Source: an uncultured Bacillota bacterium (GTDB lineage: Bacteria > Bacillota > Clostridia > Oscillospirales > Oscillospiraceae). From it: a DNA stretch of 17,264 nt. Position 1 is the stretch's first letter. Every line of letters starts with the position of its first letter. The notes under the pieces were generated by a model. It searched no databases. It saw only the letters and a program-made list of their open reading frames with translations, and was not told where the DNA came from. Below are positions 6,545-13,638 of the stretch, piece by piece. Location: assembly GCA_937890735.1 (NCBI GenBank), contig CALACZ010000190.1, positions 1 through 17,264 on the forward strand, read 5' to 3'. A program made the translations under genes and the position numbers.

Positions 6545-7249
6545 CTATTCATTTTTCAGTGCTTCCATGCGCGCACGCTCCGCCTGTGACAGGCGCAGGT
6601 AATTGGGCGTGAGCGCGGCGGCGTCGCCGGGCAGTCCTGCATCCAGCATCCGCTGCGCGCACAGCGCAACGCCGGCGGCACGCTGGTGACGCAGGTGCTC
6701 CGGCAGCAGACGCAGCGCCGGGATATTTTGTCCGAGTGCATTATAGCACAAAGCCGCGCCGTCGCCAACCAGAAAAACAGGTTTTTCGAGTTTTTTCAGA
6801 AAAGCGCCCAATTCCTCCACACTGACGGCACAGTCCGCCAGCAAAACGGACAATTCCCCGTCCTGCACAGCGTAGACCGCCGTATAGACCTGCTGCCGCC
6901 GCGCGTCCATGCAGGCGCACCACACGCCGTCGCACACCGACGCGCCGCGCACCATCGCCTCCAGCGTGGAAACGCCATAGCACGGCAGCTGCCGCCCCCA
7001 GCAAAAGCCCTTTGCCGCCGCCACGCCGATGCGCACGCCCGTAAAGCTGCCCGGACCTGCCGCAACGCCCACGGCGTCGATTTGATCGACGGTCAGGTCG
7101 CAGTTTTGAAGCAATTCCTCCGCAAGCTGCAAAAGCGTCCGGCTGTGCGTCAGACCGTTATTGAGGAATGCCTCGCCCAGAAGCTGCCCGCAAGAGAGCA
7201 GCGCGGCGCTCGCCGCCTTGGCGGAGGATTCAAAGGCTAAGATGTTCAA
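6545..7249 (-). CDS. tsaB: tRNA threonylcarbamoyladenosine biosynthesis protein TsaB
   Basis: Non-catalytic ASKHA-fold partner of TsaD and TsaE in making t6A at position 37 of ANN-decoding tRNAs. The 234-residue product shows NILAFESSAK at the start, THSRTLL (34-40), AGPGSFTGVRIG (64-75) and MDARRQQVY (114-122), all family landmarks, and PNYLR near the C-terminus. The start is a TTG at 7247-7249: AGGAGG (7258-7263) lies 8 nt upstream, and the homologous part begins exactly there. The longer open frame merely runs through tsaE in another frame. The gene overlaps the end of tsaE by 20 nt, so translation is probably coupled. tsaD and rimI, often next in Firmicutes, are absent here. Confidence 0.94.
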   Translation of the reverse strand: MNILAFESSAKAASAALLSCGQLLGEAFLNNGLTHSRTLLQLAEELLQNCDLTVDQIDAVGVAAGPGSFTGVRIGVAAAKGFCWGRQLPCYGVSTLEAMVRGASVCDGVWCACMDARRQQVYTAVYAVQDGELSVLLADCAVSVEELGAFLKKLEKPVFLVGDGAALCYNALGQNIPALRLLPEHLRHQRAAGVALCAQRMLDAGLPGDAAALTPNYLRLSQAERARMEALKNE

Positions 7250-7676
7250 GCGGCTCGCCTCCTGTGATGGTGATGCGGCGGCAGTCGTCGCCGCCGCTTG
7301 ACACGCGGTCGATGCGCACGGTGATGGGCGCTTCCAGCGCGTCCTGTACGTTCTCGCTCCACTCCACGGCGCACACGCCGCCGCGCGCAAGATAATCCTC
7401 CCAGCCGATGTCAAACAGCTCCTCGCTGCTGCCCAGCCGGTACATATCAAAATGGAACAGCGGCAGCCGCCCCGTGAGATATTCGTTTACAATGGTGTAT
7501 GTCGGGCTGGTGACGGCGTCCGTCACGCCGAGCCCCTCGGCAAGTCCGCGTGTAAAGGCGGTCTTGCCCGCGCCGAGGTCGCCCAGAAACGCGATGACCT
7601 CGCCGCCGCAAAGCGTTTTTGCCAGCGCCGCGCCCACGCGCTGCGTCTGCTCCGGGCTGTGCGTTAAAAATTCCAT
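7230..7676 (-). CDS. tsaE: tRNA threonylcarbamoyladenosine biosynthesis ATPase TsaE
   Basis: P-loop ATPase that drives the TsaB-TsaD complex in t6A synthesis. The 148-residue product has Walker A GDLGAGKT (32-39), the TsaE-specific SPTYTIVNEY (57-66), HFDMYRL (75-81) and EWSE (105-108). The length is normal. GAAGGTGA lies about 6 nt upstream of the start. It is the first gene of tsaE-tsaB-upp and has a candidate promoter at 7700-7728, back to back with that of the SEDS gene. Confidence 0.96.
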   Translation of the reverse strand: MEFLTHSPEQTQRVGAALAKTLCGGEVIAFLGDLGAGKTAFTRGLAEGLGVTDAVTSPTYTIVNEYLTGRLPLFHFDMYRLGSSEELFDIGWEDYLARGGVCAVEWSENVQDALEAPITVRIDRVSSGGDDCRRITITGGEPLEHLSL

Positions 7677-7699
7677 GCTGTCACCTTCTTTTCCCGCCT

Positions 7700-7728
7700 A
7701 TCCTAACACATTTTTCCCCAATATGCAA
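7700..7728 (-). promoter_or_regulatory. Candidate promoter of tsaE-tsaB-upp
   Basis: Minus-strand -35 TTGCAT (7723-7728), 17-nt spacer and -10 TAGGAT (7700-7705) preceded by TGT, an extended -10 feature. The -10 is imperfect, so this is less certain than the divergent promoter beside it. Confidence 0.5.
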
Positions 7729-7734
7729 AGAAAC

Positions 7735-7763
7735 TTTACAGATGCCGCTTTGTCTGGTACAAT
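7735..7763 (+). promoter_or_regulatory. Promoter of the SEDS gene
   Basis: -35 TTTACA (7735-7740), 17-nt spacer and -10 TACAAT (7758-7763). The predicted transcript would start near 7770, about 35 nt before the start codon. Confidence 0.75.
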
Positions 7764-7804
7764 ACACTGTATCGAATTTTGCATTTTGGAAAGGAGGCGG
7801 GGCG

Positions 7805-8959
7805 ATGCAGGCAATTTTTCGCGCCATCCGCGAGTTTACGCGCAAGGCAGATATGGTGCTGCTGCTGCTGTGTGTCACGGCGACGATCTTCGGCATCGTC
7901 ATCATCTCCAGCGCCACGAATTATCTGGGCAGCGCCCGGTATGTGCGCATCCAGACGCTCTCGCTCATCCTCGGCATCATCCTGTACGTCCTGCTCACGC
8001 TGCTGGATGTGGACATCATCGCCGAGCGGCGCGAGCTGCTGCTGGTGTTCTGCGTGCTGTTCATCGGAATGCTCCGCTTTTTCGGCGTCGAGGGTCAGAC
8101 CGGCAACAAGAGCTGGCTGGCGTTCAAATTCCTGCCCTTCAATATCCAGCCCGCGGAGATCTGCAAGGTCCTGTATATCATCATCCTCGCCAAAACGATG
8201 GCGGTCAAGCAGAACAGGCTCTCCTCGCCGCTCGTTGTGGCGCAGATCGCGGGCATTACGGCGCTGCTGGCGGGGCTCATCATCGTGGTGTCGTATGATG
8301 ACGGCGTGGCGCTCAACTATCTGCTCATTTTCGTCATCATGGCGTTTGTCGGCGGCGTGAACATCGTCTGGTTTCTCGCCGGCGCGGGCGCGCTGCTGGC
8401 GCTGTCGCCCATCATCTGGACACGCTTTTTTGACACCTATCAGCGCGAGCGCATTCTCGTCCTGTTTGATCCTACGGTCGATCCCAGCGCGCAGAGCGTG
8501 CGCTGGCAGATGAACCGCAGCCTGCGGATGCTGCAAAACGGCGGCGTCGCCGGGCAGGGGCTCGGAAAGGGAACGATGGTGCAGGCAGGTCTGCTGCCCG
8601 CGCAGCACACCGACTTCATCTTCGCCTCCGCGGGCGAGGAGCTGGGGATGCTCGGCTGCCTGGCAATCTTGCTGCTGCTGGCGGCGATCATCGCGCGCTG
8701 CGTGTATGTGGGCGTGAAATCCGGCAACTATATGAACCGGCTCATCTGCGTGGGCATCGCGGGTATGCTGCTGTCGCAGATCGCGGTCAACGTGGGTATG
8801 TGCCTGGGCGTGTTCCCGGTCGTGGGACTCACGCTGCCGTTCTTCTCCTACGGCGGCAGCTCCATCGTCACGATGTTCGCCGCGATGGGCTTTGTCTCCG
8901 GCATCAATATGCGCCCCGCGCCCGATTCCAACGCGCGCTATATTCGCCCAAGATACTGA
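7805..8959 (+). CDS. SEDS family peptidoglycan glycosyltransferase (FtsW/RodA/SpoVE)
   Basis: Polytopic membrane enzyme that polymerises lipid II into glycan strands, working with a class B PBP in elongation, division or sporulation. The 384-residue product has about ten membrane segments. Family landmarks are NIQPAEICK (113-121, usual QPSELxK), RERILVLFDPTVDP (214-227), QHTDFIFASAGEELG with Asp270 as the expected catalytic acid, and LPFFSYGGSS near the end. At 163-170 SYDDGVAL stands where most members have PDLGTA. AAGGAGG (7791-7797) 7 nt upstream fixes the start; the open frame further upstream crosses the promoter. No PBP gene is adjacent, so RodA versus FtsW/SpoVE is left open, with a slight lean to RodA. 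It is monocistronic: a terminator follows. Confidence 0.93.
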   Translation: MQAIFRAIREFTRKADMVLLLLCVTATIFGIVIISSATNYLGSARYVRIQTLSLILGIILYVLLTLLDVDIIAERRELLLVFCVLFIGMLRFFGVEGQTGNKSWLAFKFLPFNIQPAEICKVLYIIILAKTMAVKQNRLSSPLVVAQIAGITALLAGLIIVVSYDDGVALNYLLIFVIMAFVGGVNIVWFLAGAGALLALSPIIWTRFFDTYQRERILVLFDPTVDPSAQSVRWQMNRSLRMLQNGGVAGQGLGKGTMVQAGLLPAQHTDFIFASAGEELGMLGCLAILLLLAAIIARCVYVGVKSGNYMNRLICVGIAGMLLSQIAVNVGMCLGVFPVVGLTLPFFSYGGSSIVTMFAAMGFVSGINMRPAPDSNARYIRPRY

Positions 8960-8965
8960 AAAGTT

Positions 8966-9008
8966 TTCCGGCATGGATGGTCAAAGACCGCCATGCCGGA
9001 ATTTTTTT
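8966..9008 (+). terminator. Intrinsic terminator of the SEDS gene
   Basis: An 11-bp perfect outer stem (8966-8976 with 8991-9001) carries an inner GGTC-AAA-GACC stem and is followed by seven T. It begins 6 nt after the stop codon. Confidence 0.92.
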
Positions 9009-9016
9009 GTTTTCGG

Positions 9017-9022
9017 TATAAT
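9017..9022 (+). promoter_or_regulatory. Possible -10 box of the SLH-protein gene
   Basis: A consensus TATAAT stands about 60 nt upstream of the start codon, directly after the SEDS terminator. The matching -35 position falls within the terminator arm and is poor, so the promoter is tentative. Confidence 0.4.
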
Positions 9023-9080
9023 TGCCCGCGGATAGCAAACACTACCACTGACATCCATTTACAGTCAGGAGGTAATCCCT

Positions 9081-10289
9081 TTGAAAAAATCGTATTTTTT
9101 CCGTGTGCTTGCCTTGATGCTCGTGCTTTCGCTGTGCGCGCTCCCGGCGCTCGCCGCGCAGGTCACTCTGGCGCAAAGCAGCGTGTACTGCCTGTCGCAG
9201 AGCGATTTTCCGCAGCAGGAGGCGTTTGCGGACGGCGGCATTTTCGTCTCGTCCGTGCCGTCGGAGGGCGTGTGCCGCATCGTCTATGGGGCGCGGACCA
9301 TCTGCGCCGGAGACGTGCTGCCCGCCGCCGCGCTCGACGCGCTGGAGATCCGCCCCGAGGCGGACCTCAAAATGGACTGCGCGCTCGTCTACCGTCCCAT
9401 CAGCGCCGATGGCGTGGGGCTGCCGCAGCAGCTCTCGTTCCGCCTGACCGGCAGCAAAAATACCGCGCCGCTCGCGCGCGGGAGCGAGTTTGAGACGTAT
9501 AAAAACGTCGCCAACACCGGCACGCTGAACGTCAGCGACGCCGAGGGCGACGCGCTGGAATACACCCTCGTCCGCGCGCCGAAGCGCGGCAGCGTCGAGC
9601 TGTATGACGACGGCACGTTCCTCTATACGCCGAAGGAGAATAAGGTCGGGCGCGACAGCTTTACCTTTACCGCGACCGACGCCGCCGGGAATGTCTCCGA
9701 CGAGGCGACGGTGCGCGTGCGCATCGTCAAACCCACCGACGCCGCGACGTATGCCGATCTGCACGGCGAGGACGGCGAATACGCCGCCATGTGGCTGAAA
9801 GAGACGGGCGCGTTCTGCGGCGAGCGCGTGGCGGGCAGGCTCTGCTTCGGCGCGGAGAAAACGATCAGCCGCGGCGAATTTCTTGCCGCCGCGATGCACG
9901 TTTTCGGGCGCGAGCCGGACGACGCGGCGCTGACCTCCGGCTTTGCCGATGAGGAGCAGGCGGCGGCGTGGCTGCGCCCGTACCTCACGAGCGCGCTGCG
10001 CGCGGGCGTCATCGGCGGCACACCGAGCGACGACGGGCTGCTGTTCCGCCCCACGGCGGAGCTGACGCGCGCGGAGGCGGCGGTGATCGTGGCAAAGCTC
10101 CTCGATCTGCCGCAGGACACGGCGCAGACGGTCTCTGCCCTCCGGACGGATGAAGCCGTCCCCACCTGGGCAAAATCCGCCGCCGCCGCGCTCCAAACGG
10201 CGGGGCTGAGTCTGGATGTTGCCAATATGGGAAGCATTACCAGACTGGAGGCAGCGCAGCTGCTGTATGAGGCGGCAATGGTGGAGTGA
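9081..10289 (+). CDS. Secreted Ig-like and S-layer-homology domain protein
   Basis: Predicted cell-surface protein held to wall polymers by SLH repeats. The 402-residue product has a signal peptide (1-25, cleavage near ALA-A), an unassigned region (27-125), an Ig/cadherin-like domain (about 128-217, with NVSDAEGDALEYTLV, FLYTPKENKVGRDSFTFTATD), and three degenerate SLH repeats at about 234-276, 288-340 and 354-398 with core motifs SRGE, TRAE and TRLE. The start is TTG at 9081, set by AGGAGG (9067-9072) 8 nt upstream. There is no sortase motif or catalytic domain, so a structural, adhesive or wall-scaffold role is likely. The location next to a SEDS gene fits envelope work, but each gene seems to have its own transcript. 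Confidence 0.88.
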   Translation: MKKSYFFRVLALMLVLSLCALPALAAQVTLAQSSVYCLSQSDFPQQEAFADGGIFVSSVPSEGVCRIVYGARTICAGDVLPAAALDALEIRPEADLKMDCALVYRPISADGVGLPQQLSFRLTGSKNTAPLARGSEFETYKNVANTGTLNVSDAEGDALEYTLVRAPKRGSVELYDDGTFLYTPKENKVGRDSFTFTATDAAGNVSDEATVRVRIVKPTDAATYADLHGEDGEYAAMWLKETGAFCGERVAGRLCFGAEKTISRGEFLAAAMHVFGREPDDAALTSGFADEEQAAAWLRPYLTSALRAGVIGGTPSDDGLLFRPTAELTRAEAAVIVAKLLDLPQDTAQTVSALRTDEAVPTWAKSAAAALQTAGLSLDVANMGSITRLEAAQLLYEAAMVE

Positions 10290-10310
10290 GCGCCAAAAGT
10301 TGTGATGATG

Positions 10311-10341
10311 CGCACGGGAGGGACTCTGCCCCTCCCGTGCG
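10311..10341. repeat. GC-rich hairpin 1 after the SLH-protein gene
   Basis: CGCACGGGAGGG (10311-10322) pairs perfectly over 12 bp with 10330-10341. It begins 21 nt after the stop codon of the SLH gene and could act as its 3' end, but no T-run follows on the plus strand. The stem resembles the other hairpins of this tract. Confidence 0.7.
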
Positions 10342-10390
10342 GAATGCAATCACAAACCCGCACAACCGAACGGCGATAACGCAAAATCCC

Positions 10391-10798
10391 CGTAGGGGTC
10401 GATGCCCACATCGACCCGGCAGGATGCAATCGCAAAATTGCACGTTCTACCGGCGAAAACGCACAACGTCCTGTAGGGGCGGACGACCCTGTCCGCCCGT
10501 TGGGGCAATCGCGGGTTTGCCGTGGCGTTTCGTAAAAACAGGCGTGCCCCGTGCGGGTCGATGTGGGCATCGACCCCTACAAACATTTTACGGTTTCGCA
10601 TTGGTGCATCTGTGTTTGCCGGTGTGTGCCGCCGGGCGGACAGAGGCATCCGCCCCTACGGGTGCATACCGTTTCGCATTGGTGCGCCCAAATTTGTAAC
10701 ATTGTACCGCACGGGCGGGGTAGAACCCCGCCCCTACGGCTCGATTGGGAATGCGGACAAACCTGCAAAAAACCGGGAGGGGCAAGCCCCTCCCCTAC
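10391..10798. repeat. Cluster of six GTAGGGG-ended hairpin repeats
   Basis: This gene-free tract holds hairpins at 10396-10417, 10477-10498, 10555-10576, 10634-10655, 10713-10733 and 10775-10794. The first two begin with GTAGGGG, the last four end with CCCCTAC, so the cluster is arranged in two opposed orientations. The copy at 10392-10418 is the exact 27-bp reverse complement of 10554-10580. Stem sequences differ between copies but stay self-complementary. Open frames through here are low-complexity, lack ribosome-binding sites and follow the repeats, so no protein gene is called. The type of element is unknown; it has a dispersed, MITE-like look. Confidence 0.85.
10767..10794 (-). terminator. 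Terminator of the acyltransferase transcript (hairpin 7)
   Basis: On the minus strand a perfect 9-bp stem, GGGAGGGGC with GCCCCTCCC and a 2-nt loop, is followed by GG and six T. It begins 24 nt past the stop of the acyltransferase gene. It is also the last copy of the repeat cluster, so a repeat copy has taken on the role of terminator. Confidence 0.85.
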
Positions 10799-10818
10799 GT
10801 TACGACTAAGAATGAAAA

Positions 10819-11535
10819 CTACCGCGAAATCTGCATGACCAGCTCTGTCAACCCATATAGCACCGGCTGGTGGACCAGATAGATCAGCAGCGAGTGGCGG
10901 CCGCAGAGGCGGAAGAAGCGGGCAATGGCGCTTTCGGAAAACGTGCCGGGCAGGCGCGTTTTTTTCTCGCGGTATACCGTGCGCCCGATGCCGACACCCA
11001 GCAGAAAATACCCAAGCTGCGGTAGCAGCGGGAAATAGTCGCTGGAGAAAAATGTGTCCGTCGTCAGCCCCAGCGGGAACAGCCACGCCGCCTGCACGCG
11101 CACATCGCGCACGAGATACCCGGCAACGATGAGGCACAGCGCCAGCGGGAATATCGCGCCCGTCGGCAGCTTTTTCAGGATCGGGTAGAGCATCATGCAC
11201 ACGCCCAGCAGGTGCAGCACGCCGAACTGGACGATCACGTCTTTGCCCGCAAGCCCCAGCCTGTACATTCCGAGCGTTACGAGCGTGATGAGCATCCCGC
11301 AGCCGAACACGATGAGCCCCCGGCGGAAGCTGCGGCTGCCGAGCGTGGCGCAGCAGCCGGACAGAATGACGAAGATCGCCCCGCCGTACTCCTGAATGAA
11401 CGCGTACCACGCCGGGAGCGTCAGCTCCGCGCCCGCGAAAAAGCTCAGATCAAAGATGAAATGCACCGCGATCACGCACAAAATGCACAGCCCGCGCAGC
11501 GCGTCCAGCTCCCAGATACGTCCCTTTTGTTCCAT
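10819..11535 (-). CDS. Membrane acyltransferase, heparan-alpha-glucosaminide N-acetyltransferase-like (DUF1624)
   Basis: Polytopic membrane protein of 238 residues with about seven hydrophobic segments. The N-terminal RIWELDALRGLCILCVIAVH (6-25) followed by FIFDLSFF is the signature of bacterial HGSNAT-catalytic-domain (DUF1624) proteins, which are thought to move acetyl or acyl groups across the membrane onto sugars. RHSLLIYLVHQPVLYGL near the C-terminus also fits membrane acyltransferases. Its target here is unknown; a wall or surface glycan is a reasonable guess. AAGGGG lies 7 nt upstream of the start. The acyl-CoA ligase gene ends 50 nt upstream on the same strand, with a hairpin between, so co-transcription is possible but not certain. 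Confidence 0.83.
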   Translation of the reverse strand: MEQKGRIWELDALRGLCILCVIAVHFIFDLSFFAGAELTLPAWYAFIQEYGGAIFVILSGCCATLGSRSFRRGLIVFGCGMLITLVTLGMYRLGLAGKDVIVQFGVLHLLGVCMMLYPILKKLPTGAIFPLALCLIVAGYLVRDVRVQAAWLFPLGLTTDTFFSSDYFPLLPQLGYFLLGVGIGRTVYREKKTRLPGTFSESAIARFFRLCGRHSLLIYLVHQPVLYGLTELVMQISR

Positions 11536-11554
11536 ACGCGTACCCCTTAAAGAT

Positions 11555-11577
11555 CGGGCGGGGCAATGCCCCGCCCG
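11555..11577 (-). terminator. Hairpin between acyl-CoA ligase and acyltransferase
   Basis: A perfect 10-bp stem, CGGGCGGGGC with GCCCCGCCCG, has the same AAT loop as the upp terminator. On the minus strand only ATCTTTAAGG follows, a poor U-tract, so it may be a leaky terminator. It lies 8 nt after the ligase stop. Confidence 0.55.
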
Positions 11578-11585
11578 CGGTATGT

Positions 11586-13319
11586 TCAGTCCTGAGCGGT
11601 TGCCTGTCGCTCGTTTTCTTCCTCCTCCAGCACGCGGTAGGCGACCTTGCCCACCAGCGTTTTCGGAAGCTCGGTGCGGAACTCGATGTCATACGGCATC
11701 GCGTACTTGGCGATGTGCCCGCGGCAGTATTCCAGGATCTCATCGCGGATGGCATCCGACGGCTCATAGTCGGGGCGCAGCACCACGAACGCCTTGACCT
11801 TCTGGATCTTATACGGGTCTTTCACGCCGATGACGCACGACAGCAGCACCTTTTCGTGCCCGTCGATGATGTTTTCAAGCTGACCGGGATAGACGTTGTA
11901 GCCGGAGGTCACGATCATGCGCTTGATACGCTGAGAGAAATACACAAAGCCGTCGTCGTCCATTTTGCCGAGGTCGCCGGAGTGCATCCACACGCGCCCG
12001 TCGGCGTGGCGGCGGAGGGTGTGCTCGGTCTCTTCGGGGTTATCCATGTAGCACATCATGACGGACGGGCCGCTGATGCAAATTTCGCCCTCGATGTTGG
12101 GATCGACCTCTTCCGTCGTGCCGGGCTTTACGATCTTGTAGTAGGTATCCGGGAACGGCACGCCGATCGAGCCGACGCGGTTATAGTCCTTCGGCGTCAG
12201 GCAGCTCGCCGTGACGCACTCGGTGAGCCCGTAGCCCTGCCGGATCTGGACCTCGGCGTTGTGCGCCTTGAGGAACGTATCGACCTTCTTTTTCAGCTCC
12301 ACGGACAGGCTGTCGCCGCCGCAGAACACGCCCTTGAGGCATGACAGGTCGGCATTTTCCAGATTCTCCGCGCGCAGCAGCGCCTCAAAGAGCGTCGGGA
12401 CGCCGGGAATGATGTTCGGCTGCTTTTTGATGAGCAGCTCGGCGTACGTTTTGACGTTAAACTGCGGGACGAGGATGCACGTCGCGCCGCCGATGAGCGC
12501 GGTGTGGATGCCGATGCCGAGCCCGAAGCCGTGGAACACCGGCATGACGGAGAGCATCTTCATGCCGTCTATGGGCGCAAAGCCAGACGCGGCGATGGTT
12601 TGCAGACCGCACGCGTTAAAATTGAGGTTACTGAGCATGATGCCCTTGGTCGTGCCGGTCGTGCCGCCGGAATAGAGGATGGAGGCGCAGTCGCTGAACT
12701 TGCCGAACTCCTTGGGCAGCGGCAGGTCGCGCTTGCGCCCGACGCGCATAAACTCGTTCCACAGCACATACTTGCCCTTTTTCGGCAGCGGCGGAATTTT
12801 GCGTCCCTTCGTGAGCGCAAAGCCGACCGCCAGCACCGGCGGCAGCTCGTCCACGATGCGCGCGATGAGCAGCACGGTGTCTTTGTTTTCCAGCTCCGGC
12901 AGAATGCCCGCGACCTTGCCGTAGAACTGATCGAGCGTCAGGATCGCCCTGGACTTGGAAAAATCGAGATAGAATTTGATCTCGCTTGCCGCCGAGAGCG
13001 GGTGGATCATGTTCGACACCGCCCCGATGCGGTTGAGCGCGTAAAAGCTGTCGAGCGCCTGCGGGCAGTTCGGCATACAGATCGTCACGCGGTCTCCCCT
13101 GCCGATGCCCATCGCGAGAAACGCCTTCGCCGTGCGGTCGATGCGCTCCATAAATTCGGCATACGTCGTCTTTTTGCCCATGAACTCATAGGCGACGTTT
13201 TTCGGATATTTGTCCGCAGCGGCGCGGACCATTTCGTAGATGGTCTTTTTCGGATAATCCAGATGCGCCGGCGTGCTGTCATAGTATTTGAGCCACGGCG
13301 CAGAAGAGGAAATGCCCAT
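11586..13319 (-). CDS. AMP-forming acyl-CoA ligase (long-chain fatty-acid type)
   Basis: ANL-superfamily enzyme that activates a carboxylic acid as acyl-AMP and then as acyl-CoA; cytoplasmic or membrane-associated. The 577-residue product has the phosphate loop YSGGTTGTTKG (216-226), the aromatic/acceptor motif QGYGLTE (361-367), HSGDLGKMDDDGF (446-458) and the C-terminal catalytic Lys558 in LPKTLVGKV. The length suits a fatty-acyl-CoA synthetase, but the exact acid is not predictable; O-succinylbenzoate or another aryl acid cannot be excluded. AAAGGATG lies somewhat far (about 12 nt) upstream of the start. The gene has a near-consensus promoter at 13605-13633 and a leader of about 280 nt containing repeats and a strong stem. 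Confidence 0.92.
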   Translation of the reverse strand: MGISSSAPWLKYYDSTPAHLDYPKKTIYEMVRAAADKYPKNVAYEFMGKKTTYAEFMERIDRTAKAFLAMGIGRGDRVTICMPNCPQALDSFYALNRIGAVSNMIHPLSAASEIKFYLDFSKSRAILTLDQFYGKVAGILPELENKDTVLLIARIVDELPPVLAVGFALTKGRKIPPLPKKGKYVLWNEFMRVGRKRDLPLPKEFGKFSDCASILYSGGTTGTTKGIMLSNLNFNACGLQTIAASGFAPIDGMKMLSVMPVFHGFGLGIGIHTALIGGATCILVPQFNVKTYAELLIKKQPNIIPGVPTLFEALLRAENLENADLSCLKGVFCGGDSLSVELKKKVDTFLKAHNAEVQIRQGYGLTECVTASCLTPKDYNRVGSIGVPFPDTYYKIVKPGTTEEVDPNIEGEICISGPSVMMCYMDNPEETEHTLRRHADGRVWMHSGDLGKMDDDGFVYFSQRIKRMIVTSGYNVYPGQLENIIDGHEKVLLSCVIGVKDPYKIQKVKAFVVLRPDYEPSDAIRDEILEYCRGHIAKYAMPYDIEFRTELPKTLVGKVAYRVLEEEENERQATAQD

Positions 13320-13604
13320 ATGTACCTGTCATCCTTTCTTTTTGGGAACATCCCTGCGCAACAGCGCCTGCGGGCTTTGCCGGATCTTTTGCCCCAACTC
13401 TTCCGTTTGAAAGATTTGAAATACACAAAGTATTCCTGCATCTTTCAAACGTCGATTTGTGGCAAAATCTCTCGCCGAATCCTCTTGCCGCTATTGTGCA
13501 GCGATGTTCATTTGTTGCAATGCCCGGTAGAAACTGCGATTTGTTACACACACCCGATAGAGTCTGCCCATTCACACACCCGGCAGAATATCCCTATCCT
13601 TCGC
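13320..13604 (-). other. Long structured leader of the acyl-CoA ligase gene
   Basis: No gene is seen in this 300-nt stretch. Downstream of the promoter the transcript would contain three degenerate repeats (13511-13533, 13540-13563, 13568-13589, period about 28-29 nt, core CCCGGTAGA / CCCGATAGA / CCCGGCAGA on the plus strand). It then has a hairpin whose 12-bp outer stem pairs 13404-13415 with 13440-13451, with a nested AATAC-ACAAA-GTATT stem. It does not match a riboswitch or T-box that I recognise. Confidence 0.6.
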
Positions 13605-13633
13605 AGTATACTACGTTTTTCCACAATTGGCAA
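13605..13633 (-). promoter_or_regulatory. Promoter of the acyl-CoA ligase gene
   Basis: Minus-strand -35 TTGCCA (13628-13633), 17-nt spacer and -10 TATACT (13605-13610), each one base from consensus. It starts 5 nt beyond the stop of the DUF362 gene. Confidence 0.8.
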
Positions 13634-13638
13634 GAAAT

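Noticed and set aside
7736..8974. 412-residue open frame on the minus strand
   Set aside because: It is antisense to the SEDS gene, with a composition full of His, Gln and Asp typical of shadow frames, and no recognisable motif.
10311..10798. Possible CRISPR array
   Set aside because: Repeats are self-complementary, differ in sequence, change orientation midway and are irregularly spaced; no cas genes are near.
10286..10838. Several open frames of 95-137 residues through the hairpin tract
   Set aside because: Their peptides (RPYG-, GIDP-like) simply translate the repeats, and no ribosome-binding sites precede them.
13511..13589. Possible purine riboswitch, because GTTTCTACC occurs on the minus strand
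   Set aside because: The rest of the purine aptamer (paired P1, the two loop-loop arms, and the 3' core) is absent, and the motif recurs as part of a degenerate repeat.
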